Shown here in pieces: positions 9,825-21,989 of a DNA stretch of 64,000 nt. The notes below the pieces were generated by a model, which worked only from the letters and a program-made list of their open reading frames with translations, had not been told where the DNA came from and searched no databases. How positions within the stretch are numbered: position 1 is the first letter of the stretch; each line of letters opens with the position of its first letter. The position numbers and the translations under genes were made by a program. The DNA lies in the NCBI GenBank assembly GCA_030789695.1, contig CM061132.1, forward strand, positions 28,429,858 to 28,493,857. The letters are read 5' to 3'. The stretch is from Scilla litardierei (taxonomy: Eukaryota > Streptophyta > Magnoliopsida > Asparagales > Asparagaceae).

Positions 9825-12800
9825 CCATCTACAATCTCTCTCTTCCCGCTATATATTCTTATTAACTCTCATGGGTTTTCTTTTGAGAATTTCTTGGGTT
9901 TATTTGGAGTTGAGTTCGATTTGAAGTTGAAGATTGGTTTTGCTTCGTCTCCCTCGTAAGCCACAGCCGACGGCTCGGTGGTTAGGCTTGGCGACCCAGA
10001 CAGTTCTCTGATTTCGGTAAATTCGTTCTAAATTCTAGTTTTTGGTTGTAATGCTTTCTTTTTCTTTGTTGTGATGTATAACTGAGCATTTATGGGATCG
10101 TCGACGACCCTCATTGTCGCCCCTCCACTATTGTGGGCGCGTTCTTAGGGTTTGCTTGCTACCGTAACCTCTGTTGGGTTCCTAGCCCCCTATCGTGACC
10201 GTCCAACGAGGTTTCATACCCCTACTGTGAGCTCCTATGGTTATCCACCCACTGCCATGACAGTCCCTTGGCCTTGACCACTCTATCGTGACTTTAGTCT
10301 GGGGTTATGCCCCTTAGTGAACCTGTCTAGGGTCTGGTCCCCTTGCCATGACTTGCCCTTGGACTCTTTGCCCCTGCAGTAGCCTGTCGTGACCTCCCTT
10401 GGGGCTCTGCCCCCTTGCCGTGACTTTTTGTAGGCTTTTTGCCCTCTGTTTTGGCTGGTAATTAGTGTTGGTGTTGTTTTGGTAGAATTTGGAGATGGAC
10501 TTGTTGGTTGTTGGGTGTAGGTGTTGTTTGGTGATGGGTTTTGCTGTTAGGCTTTATTGTTGGCTGGTGTTTGGATTGGTTGATGTTGGTGCTTAGCTTG
10601 GTGTGGCCTGGGGTTCCGTTGGTGTTGGTTGTTGGCCGCGGGGTTTCTTTTGGTGTCAACATGCTGGTGTTAGGCTGGCCTTGGTGTTGGTATTGATGTT
10701 AGTGTTAGTGCTGGACTTGGTGGTGTTGTTTTTGGACTTGGTGTTAGGTTTCAGTGATGGACTTGGGTGTTGGTTTTGTTGTTAGGCTTGAATATTGGTT
10801 AGTGTTGCCCCTGGTGATCGGTGTGGGCCTTTCCCTCTAGTATTGTAGTTTGAGCATTGCCCTTTAACTTAATCGTACCAGTGGACTTTTTACTGATTGG
10901 ACATATGGTTCATGCTTAGTTTTACTTCAATGCTTATATCATTCATGTACAACTTTATTACAGTTGTCCCTCCCCCATTGTTAATCATGTCCCTAATTGC
11001 TACATTGTTCACTGCATACAATCCAGGTTAGATTATTTTACTAATTGTGCATGCCACGCAGGTTCCATTTGTTATATGCTTAGTATATTCTTTCACTTAC
11101 TATATGACATCCACATGCAACATATTTCATGTTTGAATTGTTATGTCGCCTGTTGCATGCTACATGTTTCATGTTTTAACAAGTATTCTGTTTAAATAGT
11201 TATAGCACTTTTTGCATACGTTTCATGACATTGAAAATAGTAATATGTTGCGTGTGACATGATGACCAAATAATATTGGACTATCTTGTTAGAATAGCCT
11301 GTTGGAATACCCTGTTGAAATATCTTGGTAGAATCATGAAAACATGACCGGATTGAATCACGTGGCACACCAACATATTATCTAGTTTTCGATGTGACCC
11401 CGATCCTGCTTAGAAACCTTATTTCATAAATCATGTGGAATCAAATAAATAATACCAGCTTAGAACGACACGTGTACCATATCACTGAAACACTGAGAGA
11501 TGTATACTTGACATACACTTGGCACTTCCAACTCACTGGGTTTTGGGATAAATCATATTAGTGAGAATATGGGAGCGACTGGAGCCATGTTCCTGATTAC
11601 ATGACCTTAACAAGTGTTCCGGTCAGGTCGCATCATGAATCCAATGGACCCAATATTGGTATCACCGGACATAATTGTTGAGTCCCATCATGTTTCTCTT
11701 TTGCACTCATGGCCCTTCCTATTATTACTTTGGGCCTGGCCCGGGCAAGCACCCCGTAGTACAAGGTGGACTCCTAGTTGCTTATTGTACTCTTCAATAT
11801 GATTCACAGCCTAGAATTGGTATAACTACTAGCGCATTGAATTTAATTGAGATCTACTTTGCATGCTTGCTTCTAGTATGCTTAATACTGTTACTGTTAC
11901 TTGTATTCCTGATAATCAATTATTATTACCATGCATGCTTATCTTTTCATATTGTCACATAATTATCTAGTCTTACTTTATTTTTCTGACATGCTTCTTT
12001 GCACTACTTAACTGTGAAATTCTACAATTATTGTGAATTTATATCTGACTGATGTGCATCTTGTGAGACCGTTAGGTGCCACACTGGAATATGAGGAGAC
12101 TCCAACACTCAAGGATGCTGGGTTAGCTGCACGAGGCACAGATTTGCTGAGGAATATGCCATGAGTGGATTGGATTTTTTTATGAATTTGATTTTTGTAC
12201 CTCGAGACATTAAACTTCTCTCATCATGTATCCAGATTGTATTTGAATGAGAAATTGATACGAGTATGGTGGTATATGTCTACTCTCATCTATATTGTTT
12301 TTACTAGTACCCATCAGGACCTGCAAATCTTGACAATCATAATGGCCACCGGGAGGTGGGGTCATTACATCATGCCTTGGTTTATATCAAAATTCTTCAT
12401 GGTCAAGAAAAGTAAGACCATTCACCAACCCATATATATCTTTCAGGGATATGCAGTTATTCTGAAGTTGATCAATGCATGACAGACTTCAAATTCATAG
12501 GCTATAGCAAATACCACATGTTGTATTCCCTCCACGCATGATGAGAAGCCCAAACATGTGTGAACAGTGTGCACCGCATGCAGGTTGCATGGTGACATTT
12601 GGATATATAATTTTTCACATCTAGTGCAGAATTTTTTTTAACTAAATTCAAAGTGGTACAACAGAATTGGTTCCCAGTATACTACAATTTGATTCCATTA
12701 CTATTAAGGTTCTCAAAAACTAACAAACATTGAAGTGCTTTAATGATATGCAGGAACATGTCCACCACATCCGGATATGACACATGTAACCATCCAGATC

Positions 12801-13941
12801 CGACACATACAAATATGTACACTATTATTTACCTTAAAAATATATTCCACATGAAGTATGCTATTCCCTTTTTGACGAAAGTTATTGTTTTGTAAATCAT
12901 TCTACTAAAATTAGCTCCCATTCTATGTGAATACAAGCCCAATATATAACTATATGACGCAAATAGACATATATGCAGAAGAATGATATATCGACTTGCC
13001 CTTTATGACAAAAGTTATTGCTATGTCGAATGGGCAGGAGTGCAACATTCATGCCCTTGTATCCAAATCATATGCTTCACTATGTACAGAAACTTAGAAA
13101 TTATTGGAACATAAGCCCGCTGATTGAATGATTTGGTGTTCATTTAAATTGCCGTATAAATACTTTCCAAGTATCTGAAAATTCATTCTAAAACAAAGGT
13201 AATGATTAAACAGGAATCTCCATGTCAATAATCACTACGAGGGGCGTCTATTTTTAGCAGCTTGTCTAAGGCGTTTCTCACCCCAAAAAATGGGCACATG
13301 CCCACACTTATACGTTAACAAGTAAAATGATGATTAGCAGAACAATTACTTGTAAGCATTTATTCTTCTAAAATTTTGATAGCATGGTAGTGGTACATTC
13401 TGCAATTCCATTACTAGTTTCCCAGAATTTCAAAGTGGCTGTTTGACATATCTGCCATACTTACAAACACAGGAAAAATTCTAATGGATTTATCACTAAT
13501 GGTTATTTTAAGTCAAAAGGTTTGCTTATCAATTATAATGGTTATCAATTAAGTATTTAAGTCCATTGGTATCGCTTAATGATGTAAATCCCTCCCATCG
13601 TTTATCGCATTCCTTCATACTAATATTAACTAGAGACTCTCTACAACAGGTATTACAAAGCATTTATGTGCAAATTGAACTACAAACACTTGAGAATGAT
13701 TGATCATTGGATCAATTCATCAAACAACAAACAAAACTTGTGTAAGTAACAATGGTCAGATGAAAGAGCATTAATTAAAGATGACAATAATAAACATATC
13801 TTTTTAGAATCTGACACTAACAAATTTGCTAAAAATAAGTGCTTCGACATACAAAGAGTGAAATCATTTGAATTGGAAATTATCATGTACAGATTAAACT
13901 TTCAGCCAGAAAAATGTTGGAATTTTATTGTTGCTGGTCCC

Positions 13942-14340
13942 TGATACGATTTGCTTCTAAAATGTAACAAGTCAGATTTAAGAGAAGAAAAGAATTATAA
14001 AGTGGAATTTATATTTGAAATATAAGATAGAACGACCCTTTTCCGAAGTGGATCTCTCCCTAACTTGTGTTGATGCAACAAGTTTAATCTCCCACGAATC
14101 CTAACAATATTTCTAAACAAATGATCGTTCTTCAATAAAAAGAAAACTAGGGCCGGCTTGAAGGCTTTAAACCCCTTCCTAACACAAAAGATAATGAAAG
14201 ACTAATACGCCCATCTAATTACTAAACACACAACTAAAGAAATAAGCCTAAAGAGATAAGTCACCCATTGGGTCAAGTGGGCTCGACCCATGACTCGTGA
14301 TGTGCGCCGCCTCCGTCTGGTGTAAATTCGGACCTCATCA
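13942..14340 (-). repeat. 3' LTR of the gag-only element
   Basis: This 399-bp copy matches 16185-16568 apart from substitutions and a 15-bp or so indel near GTCTGGTGTAAATTC. A G-rich tract, TTGGGAGCGTAA on the minus strand just upstream, is the likely polypurine tract. Confidence 0.85.
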
Positions 14341-14402
14341 TTACGCTCCCAAAAACGAACCATGTCCTCAAGGTTGCAGTCTAATAATTGCGTCAATCTT
14401 CT

Positions 14403-16159
14403 TTAATATAAGACTGTGCATGGCTCTGCCTCGTCCATACCACCGTCAAGCATCACCACCACATCCGCCTCCTCTGCCGCAACCTCCAGATGCATGGCCC
14501 TCCCTGCGCAACAGTGTCCTGGTGTGAACCTCTCGTCACACTTAACGCAAAGGCCCTTGGACCTTCGCTCCATCATCTCTGCCTCTGTCATGCGACGAGT
14601 CTGCCTTCCAGACCGTGTCTCCGTAGCATCCCCTTGTCGTTGCTAGTGCCCCCACAGTGGTCTTAGGTGCCTCCGTAGGTGCTAGAATGTGGTACGTCGA
14701 TCGCCCCCAATCCCCCTAGACTTCATCTCTTCAGCTAACCTGTCATCCACTCTCCTCGACACCCGCATCATGGCAGTTAACCCCTGAGGGTCCTGGACCC
14801 TCGGCCAGCCCTAAGAATAGGCTTCAGTCCCTTTAAGAAGTTGCCCTCCATTGATTCATCAGATATACCTTCCACTAGCTCGGCAGTCTCAAACTTTTCT
14901 ATATATTCCTGAACCGACCCATCCTGTCTCAAGGAATATAACTGCTCGAATAGGCCTCTCCCTGAACCTCCTGAAATCTCTCCATGAGACACTCGGTTAA
15001 CTCTCTCCAGGTCCGTATAGGCCTCTGCTTCTGGTCAACCTATACCAAGATAGTACTTCGCCTTCGAAGCTCAGTGCTACTGCCCTCAGTCTCTCTACCT
15101 CGGTGAAGCCTGCGACGTCAAAGTATCTCTCAATCAGGTATAACCACCCGCCAGGATCCTTTCTGTCAAAAGGGGGCACCTTCAACTTCCTCATCTTATT
15201 CCCTGGGTTGACGTCACCTCGTGGTGGCCCCTCCCTATTCGCCGCATGTCGTCTTTGATAAGGGTGCTCCTCAGCTCTACAATGCGCTCCAGGTATCTGC
15301 CCTTCGTTCCCTTGTTCATCTCCACGAGCCCTCTCGTTGGCGAGATCCCCTACATCATCTCACTCGTCAACCTACTCTCGTCGGGGTCCCCCTTGCAGCC
15401 ACCCTCCTTCGACACCCCTCAAACTAGACGGGTCTCCTCCCGTGGGCCCCCGATAAGACCGCCACCCATCGACGCCCCCCAGGGAGGGGAACCCCCTCCC
15501 GCGGAACCCAGGTGGGGCCACCAGCCCTCGCCGCCCCCCGGAGGGGGCGGTTCTCCTCCTGCGGGCCCCTGGTTGGCTCGCCAGCCCTCGCCGCCCCCCG
15601 GAGGGGGCGGATTTCCTCCTGCGGGCCCCTGGTTGGCCCGCCAGCCTCCGTCGTCCCAAGAGGAGGCGGATCTGCTCCGACGACCCCCCAGGGGGTCGAT
15701 GGCCTTCGCCGCCCCCTGCTAGGGGCGGATTCCCTCCGGCGGCCCCAAAAAGGGGCCACCTGCAGTCCTCTGATGGCCCCCAGGTGGGGCCGCCTGCCTG
15801 CGCCTTCCCTGGCACAGCCCCCCCAAGGGGGAAGCCCCGTCTGCAATCCCTAGGGTTTCCCGCGCTCTGTCGTCGTTGCCCGGGGTCGCCTGCGAACTCA
15901 GATCAGAAAATCGCAATGCTTTCTGATCTGGATATCGCTGAAAGAATTGCTGCTGAAGCATCTTCACCACCTCGGCAAATCCGTCTTTCATCTCCCGCTA
16001 GTGTTGCTCCGAGATCCGCTTCATGCTCGCATCCAAGTTCGTGTTCAGATCTGCCTTCATCTTGTCCTTCAAATCAACCGTCTCCTTCCTCAACCCTCAG
16101 ATCTCTGCATTGAGCCGCTCCTCCAGTGATTTTGTCGCAGCCGCTCGTGTGTTCGTCAT
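14403..16159 (-). pseudogene. gag pseudogene of the gag-only element
   Basis: The ATG at 16159 lies just after the primer-binding site. The first 20 codons read MTNTRAAATKSLEERLNAEI and then meet a TGA. The frame continues through KETVDLKDKMKADLNTNLDA and another in-frame stop to MKDGFAEVVKMLQQQFF. A GC-rich repeat block (15400-15850) interrupts the trace. Capsid-like sequence follows (KLKVPPFDRKDPGGWLYLIERYFDVAG, then LFEQLYSLRQDGSVQEYIEKFE). The C-terminal knuckle is RRSKGLCVKCDERFTPGHCC (14403-14591). The order matches Ty3-gypsy gag, and the stops and frameshifts make it a pseudogene. Confidence 0.78.
15400..15850. repeat. GC-rich minisatellite, about 60-bp period, inside gag
   Basis: Two near-identical 60-bp units start at 15522 and 15582 (each beginning AGCCCTCGCCGCCCCCCGGA), with degenerate relatives on both sides. 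Runs such as CCCCCCGGAGGGGGCGG can fold back on themselves. The block is open in several frames, which produces long but spurious ORFs. Confidence 0.85.
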
Positions 16160-16169
16160 GGAATCGAAC

Positions 16170-16181
16170 GCTCTGATACCA
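16170..16181 (-). promoter_or_regulatory. primer-binding site, initiator tRNA-Met type
   Basis: TGGTATCAGAGC on the minus strand, three bases after the end of the 5' LTR. It is complementary to the 3' end of plant tRNA-iMet, the usual primer for LTR elements. Confidence 0.85.
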
Positions 16182-16184
16182 AAA

Positions 16185-16568
16185 TAATATGATTTGCTTC
16201 TAAAGATAACAAATCAGATTTAAGAGAAGAAAAGAATTATAAAGTGGAATTTATATTTGAAATATAAGATAGAACGACCCTTTTCTGGAGTGGATCTCTC
16301 CATAACTTGTGTTGATGGAACAAGTTTAATCCCCCACGAACGCTAACAATATTTCTAAAAAAAGGATCATTCTTCGATAAAAAGAAAACTAGGGCCGGAT
16401 CGTAGGCTTTAAACCCCTTCCTAACACAAAAGATAATGAAAGACTAATACGCCCCTCTAATTACTAAACACACAACTAAAGAAATAAGCTTAAAGCGATA
16501 AGTCACACATCGGGTCAAGTAGGGATCGACCCACGACTCGTGCCGCGCGCCACCTCCAGACCTCATCA
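16185..16568 (-). repeat. 5' LTR of the gag-only element
   Basis: A 384-bp partner of 13942-14340. Its inner end reads TAATATGATTT where the other copy reads TGATACGATTT, so the terminal G appears to have mutated. Confidence 0.85.
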
Positions 16569-17524
16569 GTCCCCCTCAAGATAATATTGGGGTTGCAAAA
16601 GATATGTTTTGACGTAATTGAACATAGCGCAAAAGTTCAGGGGATGTACAATAGAAACACCAAACTTAGATACTTCACACCTGCTACATATGTTGTTAAA
16701 TACATAATAAAACTTCACACCATTCATAACGTCAGGTTTCAAAAGTCAATTGCATCACGAAGAGCCTAAACATATAATAAGAAAAATGCATTATATATGC
16801 AAATTTTAAACTACAAAAGTTAGTAACACTGGAGCATGAACATGCATCACTAGTTATAAAAAGTTAGACAAACAAAAAACCAAGAGTTAAAACTGAAATA
16901 TATCTAAATACGAAAACTATTACTGGGATATCAGGTACTCAAAATAGAAGCTCAAATAAAGATCATGACTTAGGGTATGCATGTCTTGGCCTGCAAACTA
17001 TACAAGAGCAGTGTTGCATGTTAATCAACAATAAACAAAGTTTTCTTGGAAAAGGGAAAATAGCCATTTTCTATCAAATTAGAAACCTAAGAGATACAGA
17101 AAACTCTCTTAGTTTGCTGAAACTGCATTGGTAAGGAAAGCAAATTATACTGCCTAGCCAATTTCTCATTTCTCTTTACTGCATCCAATGCACCACAAAA
17201 AGAACAAGAAGAAGAAGAACAAGATGAATTGTGTTTTATGCCCCCAGCATGACATGACTTTCTAATGCATGCACATGCATCTTTATCCGAAAATTGTAAT
17301 GTGTCATTAATGAAGCTTTGCAAAGATTATATATCAAAACAGATAAAAGCTGTAATAAACTAAGTGATGGTACTATATTCATATTGCATAATATGTAGGT
17401 ACACATAAACACACAGTGGTACAAGTCTTCTGCAATAACAATGACCGTTTGAAGTGACTAGAAAAGGTAACTAGATTGCTATCCATTAACATGCATAAAA
17501 CCACAAATGCTGATGAATTATTAC

Positions 17525-17962
17525 CTGGAGCAGAAGAATAACTATAAGATACCTCCTGCTCATAGGCGGATGAACCTGTACCATAGCTCTTCTGAGGCGA
17601 AGCAATATGATCAGCATTTGTCTTGGTAGCTTCATCCCCCGCATTGTAACCTGTACTATAAGAAAATGACCCAGAACTAAAGGATGTGGAACCATGCAAA
17701 TGATTTACTTGTCTCAATGGATCCATTGTGCCACCAGGAAAATGTTGGTTGCTTGACTGAGGAAATGATGGCTGCTGAACATCACGAAGGGGGACAACAG
17801 CTTGTTGATACTGGTCATGATAAGGATAACCATGTTCATCTGTTCTACCAACTGGTGTAAAATGTGAATGTGTATGATGGTTCTCTGTTCCAGATTTAGC
17901 AGCCGCCCATGCTTTTGCCCTGGCAGCCCAATCTTCCTCATTATTGTATGGAACATTCCTTT
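17525..17962 (-). CDS. exon 2 of host gene
   Basis: This 438-nt exon runs from a CTCCTGACAG acceptor at 17963 to a CCAG/GTAATA donor after 17525. It encodes ERNVPYNNEEDWAARAKAWAAAKS near the start, a short amphipathic Trp-containing block that looks conserved. A His/Gln/Ser/Tyr-rich tail ends QEVSYSYSSAPG. It begins with two bases of a split codon and ends with one (G), which joins exon 3 in frame as Gly. Exon 1 ends in phase 0 at its best donor, so the exon 1-2 junction does not fit without a small unseen exon or a donor 4 nt further on. No known domain is recognised. Confidence 0.72.
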
Positions 17963-19350
17963 CTGTCAGGAGACAATCAAGGAGTAATAATGAGACAGCT
18001 GTAATTTGCTCCAGTAGCACAACAGTATCAAGTTGCATGACTAAAACCTAAGATGTTTCTAGTGTATGTTGATCTGACTTGCATATCAAAATCTAACATG
18101 ATCAGTGTCAGACGACATGAATTTATGTTGAACAGCATTTCAACTTCTTTTGGATTGTCCATCTCGGGCACATTTATGAACCAACTAATGATATTAAACC
18201 CCTCCATAACTATGTTGACTATATACCGAACCAACTTACAATAGTTGCATTTTTTTTATCTCACTCAGGCATATATAACCAAGTTATCATAGTTACTCTT
18301 TTCCACACTCATACACACCATGTTAAAAGGAGTCCCGAGACTAGAATGATCTTCTGAGTTTTTTCAAAATGTGCATTAATTTTTGTGGCTTTTTCCTATT
18401 CCTTAGTCAGGGTTGGGAGGGGAGAGGGTTTTCATCTCTCTTCTTCTATATATAATGCAAACTCATAGGGATTTGCCTAATCGACTATTGTATGGACATA
18501 ATAAATATGGAAACACACAAATAAGATAGGTCCCAACACCAAAACCTAAAAGACAGCCTGGATGGTTCCTATTTGAACATAAGAAGTTGGGAATAAAACA
18601 ACGACTATGCTTTCATAAACACGTGTGCAAAGCAAGTGCCAAAGAAACTGATTTGGATATAATTCCCCTTAAGTGTGAGGTCCACATGGTGTAAGTTCCT
18701 TTGGTTAATAGTCATGTCTAAAGGTTGCAAGTATAATAAAGGACGAATGGATACTTACATTTTTGCTCATCTTAAACCTTCATGGACCTTTTCCCCTCCA
18801 TTCCTCTGTTACTCAATATGCATCATCATCTCTCCCCGTCTTCATGATTCCAACCTACATTATGATCAACATCCTTCGCAACTTTATCTTTCTCACTCTA
18901 CATATTTCATTCTTCATTGCTTCTCCCAACCCTTTCATTTCATTTCCAATTACCTTTTGATTCTATCATAACATAATTATGAGTGAGTAATTAAGTTTGA
19001 ATTTTTCATAAAAATAGAATCCTATTTTTTTTCCAAAAAAATCTAATTATATTCAAATTTCTTCAACCTTTTTTATTCCTTCTATACTCAAGTCTTTTTG
19101 TTAAATCCCACGGGAATTAAACTAATTAAATTAGCATACTTTCTCGGTCTCAGGGGAACTGAAGTAACTAAATCAAGCTAATTTCTGAAGTCTCATGAGA
19201 GTTATCAATTTCCTATTAGCAATTTACTCAAATAGGATAGTTTATATACTAATTATAAAATTATTTAGGATTGCATTTTATCTTTCTATATGTGATATGT
19301 TCAAACAACTATGCTTCGGATAGGTAGCTGCTTCTATGTATATTGCGCAT

Positions 19351-19351
<1 letters not shown>

Positions 19352-19427
<76 letters not shown>
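19352..19427. repeat. (CT)n microsatellite, about 38 units
   Basis: An uninterrupted CT dinucleotide run, i.e. (GA)n on the transcribed strand of the host gene. Confidence 0.97.
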
Positions 19428-19428
<1 letters not shown>

Positions 19429-19462
19429 ACATCTATTACATAAAACACAACTTTTTTGAATT

Positions 19463-19560
19463 AGGGCTGACTAGGACAAGCAGGTTGATAGAAAGACGGC
19501 TCAGATTTAACTTTGATGAGTGAATGGCTGGGATGATAGTATGTAAAAATTTTAGGGGAA
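19463..19560. repeat. left flank copy of a direct duplication around the tandem-repeat tract
   Basis: The words CTGACTAGGACAAGC, GGTTGATAGAA and GACGGCT, plus AGATTTAA, recur at 21128-21230 in the same order and orientation, with substitutions. The two copies lie about 1.66 kb apart, on either side of most of the hairpin-repeat tract. Confidence 0.7.
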
Positions 19561-19859
19561 CTAAATTTTTAGTGCAACATTATTGATATTCGTTTAAATT
19601 TAATGCATAAAAAGCTGTGATCTGCCTTTGAAACTTGGGCCATTCTCTTTCAAAATTTTAATGGTGAGAATTTAATGTACAAGATTTCCACATCGATTAC
19701 AACAATCATTACAATTTACCTCATAACAGTATGTGGCATCAATCATTACAGTCAAAAACAAATTTAATCCACAAATCACCGTCCAATTTGTCCACTTCAG
19801 ACAAAATGTCGGTTACAAACAAGTGCATATAAAAAAGTCTCCGCATTCTCGATTTCATT

Positions 19860-21720
19860 AGCTGTAAAATTCTGAAATATTTTTACGCTAATTTGTTGTT
19901 CCGCGCCGAATGCGCCCTCTATATTTTTTTACGCTAATTTGTTGTTCTGCGTCGAAGGCGGCCATGCCGAATTTGTTGTTTTGCGCCGAAGGCGCTCACG
20001 CTGAAGGCGCCCGTGCCGATAAATAGTTTTATGCTAATTTGTTGTTCTTTTGAATTTTGGCTGTGTAAATAATTTTTTGGAGAACAAAAATTTTGAGTGG
20101 ATATCTTAAATGAATCGCGCTTGCGGCGAAACTAAATTTTTGTTCGTTTACATTTTAGATGGGAGAATAATTCTTGAGAACAAAGATTTTGAGGGAATAT
20201 CTTAAATGAACCGACGTCGAAGGCGCCCGCGAAATTTTTTTGGTCCGAATTTGTTGTTCCGCGCCGAAGGCGCCCGTGCCGCTAAATATTTTTACGCTAA
20301 TTTGTTGTTTTAAATTTTGGCTGTGGAAATAATTTTTGGAGAACAAAGATTTTGAGGGGATATCTTAAATGAACTGTGCCGGCACCAAAGCTAAATTTTT
20401 GTTCGTTTAAATTTTAGAATGGGAAATAATTCTTGGGGAGAACAAAAATTTTGAGGGTATATCTTAAATGAACCGGATCCGAGTGTGTCCGCTAAATATT
20501 TTTTTACGCTACTTTTTTGTTTCGCTCCGAAGGCGCCCGTACTGGTAAATATTTTTACGCTAATTTGTTGTTCTATTAATTTTGATGGTGGAAATAATTT
20601 TTTGAAGAACAATGATTTTGAGGGGATATCTTAAATGAACCGCATCTGCGCCGAAGCTAAAATTGTGTTCGTTTAAATTTTTGAGGGTGGAATAATTCTT
20701 AGGGAAGATTTTGAAGGGATATCTTAAATGAACCGGCAAGGGCGCCCATACCGAGGGTGCCCGCTAAATTTTTTACGCTAATTTTTTGTTCCACGGCAAA
20801 AGCGCTCACACCGAATTTGTTGTTCCGCGTCAAATGCGTTCACGTCGAATTTGTTGTTCCGCGCCGAAGGCGCCCGTGCCGCTAAATATTTTTACGCTAA
20901 TTTGTTGTTCTTTTAAATTTTGGCTCTGTAAATAAGCTAAATTTTTTACGCTAATTTGTTGTTCCGCGTCGAAGGCGCTCCCGCCGAATGTGTTATTCTG
21001 CGCCAAAGGCGTCCGTGCCGCTAAATATTTTTACGCTAATTTGTTATTATTTTAAATTTTGACTGTGGAAATAATTTTTTGGAGAACAAAGATTTCGTGA
21101 GAGAAAATCTTAAATGTCAAGGTTCAAGCTGACTAGGACAAGCGGGTTGATAGAAGAACGGCTGAGATTTAATCTTGGAGAATGAATGGTTGAGATGAGA
21201 TTTTGTGTAAAGTTTTGGGGGAAAAAACATTTCCAGGGAAATGAAAGTTTTTGGGGAAATGAAAGTTTCTGGGGAAATGAAAATTTCTGGGAAATAGCAG
21301 AATACACGCAATTAATGCATTTGGAAAAAAAACTTTAATTTGCTCTTAATGCTACAGATTGAATGCTGCTGCAGATCGAATGATCTCTCCCTCAACGCAG
21401 GGCCCACCGTCTCTTTGACGCATGGGGCAACAAGATGAGAATAATTTCCCACGCCCGTGCCGATTTTTTTACACCAATTTGTTGTTCTGCACCAAAAGCG
21501 TCCGCTAAATTTTTTTACGCTAATTTGGTGTTCCGCGCCTAAGGCATCTGCCCCGAATTTGTTATTCTACATCGAATTTGTTGTTCCGTACCGAATGCAT
21601 CCATACCACTAAATGTTTTTACGCTAATTCATTGTTTCGTGCAATTTTGGCTGTGGAAATAATTTTTTGGGAACAAACATTTCGCGGGAAAAATCTTAGA
21701 TGAACTGTGCCCACAGACAC
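19860..21720. repeat. degenerate dimeric tandem repeat (about 260 bp) with GCGCC-GAA-GGCGC hairpin cores
   Basis: The word ATATCTTAAATG starts at 20101, 20198, 20360, 20459, 20626 and 20719. Spacing alternates at about 97 and 165 bp, giving a higher-order period near 260 bp. Between these words, TTTTTACGCTAATTTGTTGTTC is followed by GCGCCGAAGGCGC or variants (19905, 19984, 20262, 20860 and others). That motif is a perfect inverted repeat with a GAA loop. After 20750 the order decays. There is no ORF and no resemblance to a family I can name. A direct duplication of flanking sequence (19463 and 21128) suggests the tract lies inside a larger repeat. Confidence 0.75.
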
Positions 21721-21797
21721 GGTTATGACTAGTGTATATAACACACATGTACACAAAGTCTCTCACACACACATAAATATATGGATGCATGTATATA

Positions 21798-21799
<2 letters not shown>

Positions 21800-21841
<42 letters not shown>
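21800..21841. repeat. (TA)n microsatellite
   Basis: An AT dinucleotide run of about 20 units, next to ATG-rich flanks. Confidence 0.95.
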
Positions 21842-21842
<1 letters not shown>

Positions 21843-21989
21843 ATATGTGTTATTGAAAATGATTCGATATACAAACCCGAGACCAACCCATTTTGGAATT
21901 CAACCCGTTTTCAAATTCTGCTTGTATTTGGAATCTGAATCCGATTGCGAGATCTCACGCATGTATAAGTGAGCTGTGGTTGATTGCGG

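Larger units (their letters stand above)
6020..12369 (+). mobile_element. solo LTR of a gypsy-type retrotransposon (interrupted by a hAT)
   Basis: The segment starts TGTAATACCCC and ends GGGTCATTACA, giving TG...CA termini with a perfect 5-bp TSD (TCATG). After the nested hAT and its duplicated site are subtracted, about 3.16 kb remain, with no gag or pol coding. That is best explained as one long LTR left by LTR-LTR recombination. Inside are a pyrimidine-rich tract (6060-6240), a TATATATT element near 9850, degenerate C-rich repeats (10090-10430) and a TG-rich tract (10460-10800). The TGTAATNCCCC terminus resembles LTRs of the Del/Tekay chromovirus group; this lineage call is inference. Confidence 0.75.
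13942..16568 (-). mobile_element. gag-only LTR retrotransposon (TR-GAG type), 2.6 kb, TSD GTCCC
   Basis: Direct repeats at 13942-14340 and 16185-16568 are the LTRs. In element sense they start TGATGAGGTC; the left copy ends ATCGTATCA. GTCCC flanks both sides (13937-13941 and 16569-16573). A primer-binding site TGGTATCAGAGC (16170-16181) lies 3 nt after the 5' LTR. The interior carries only a gag trace, with no protease, integrase or RT, so the element depended on a helper. Gag-only elements of this architecture are known in plants as TR-GAG. Confidence 0.85.
2034..17524 (-). other. host-gene intron 2 (about 15.5 kb, transposon-filled)
   Basis: This intron is bounded by a CAG/GTAATA donor at 17525 and an AACAGCAG acceptor at 2034. 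It contains a Tourist-like MITE, a solo LTR holding a hAT element, and a gag-only LTR element, all listed separately. The remaining stretches (2034-3584, 4519-6014, 12375-13936 and 16574-17524) are AT-rich with no ORF or structure I can support. Removing the listed elements leaves roughly 5.9 kb of ordinary intron. Confidence 0.65.

Noticed and set aside
15246..15853. Several overlapping long ORFs on both strands
   Set aside because: They arise from the 60-bp GC-rich repeat, which is open in many frames; none resembles a protein family.
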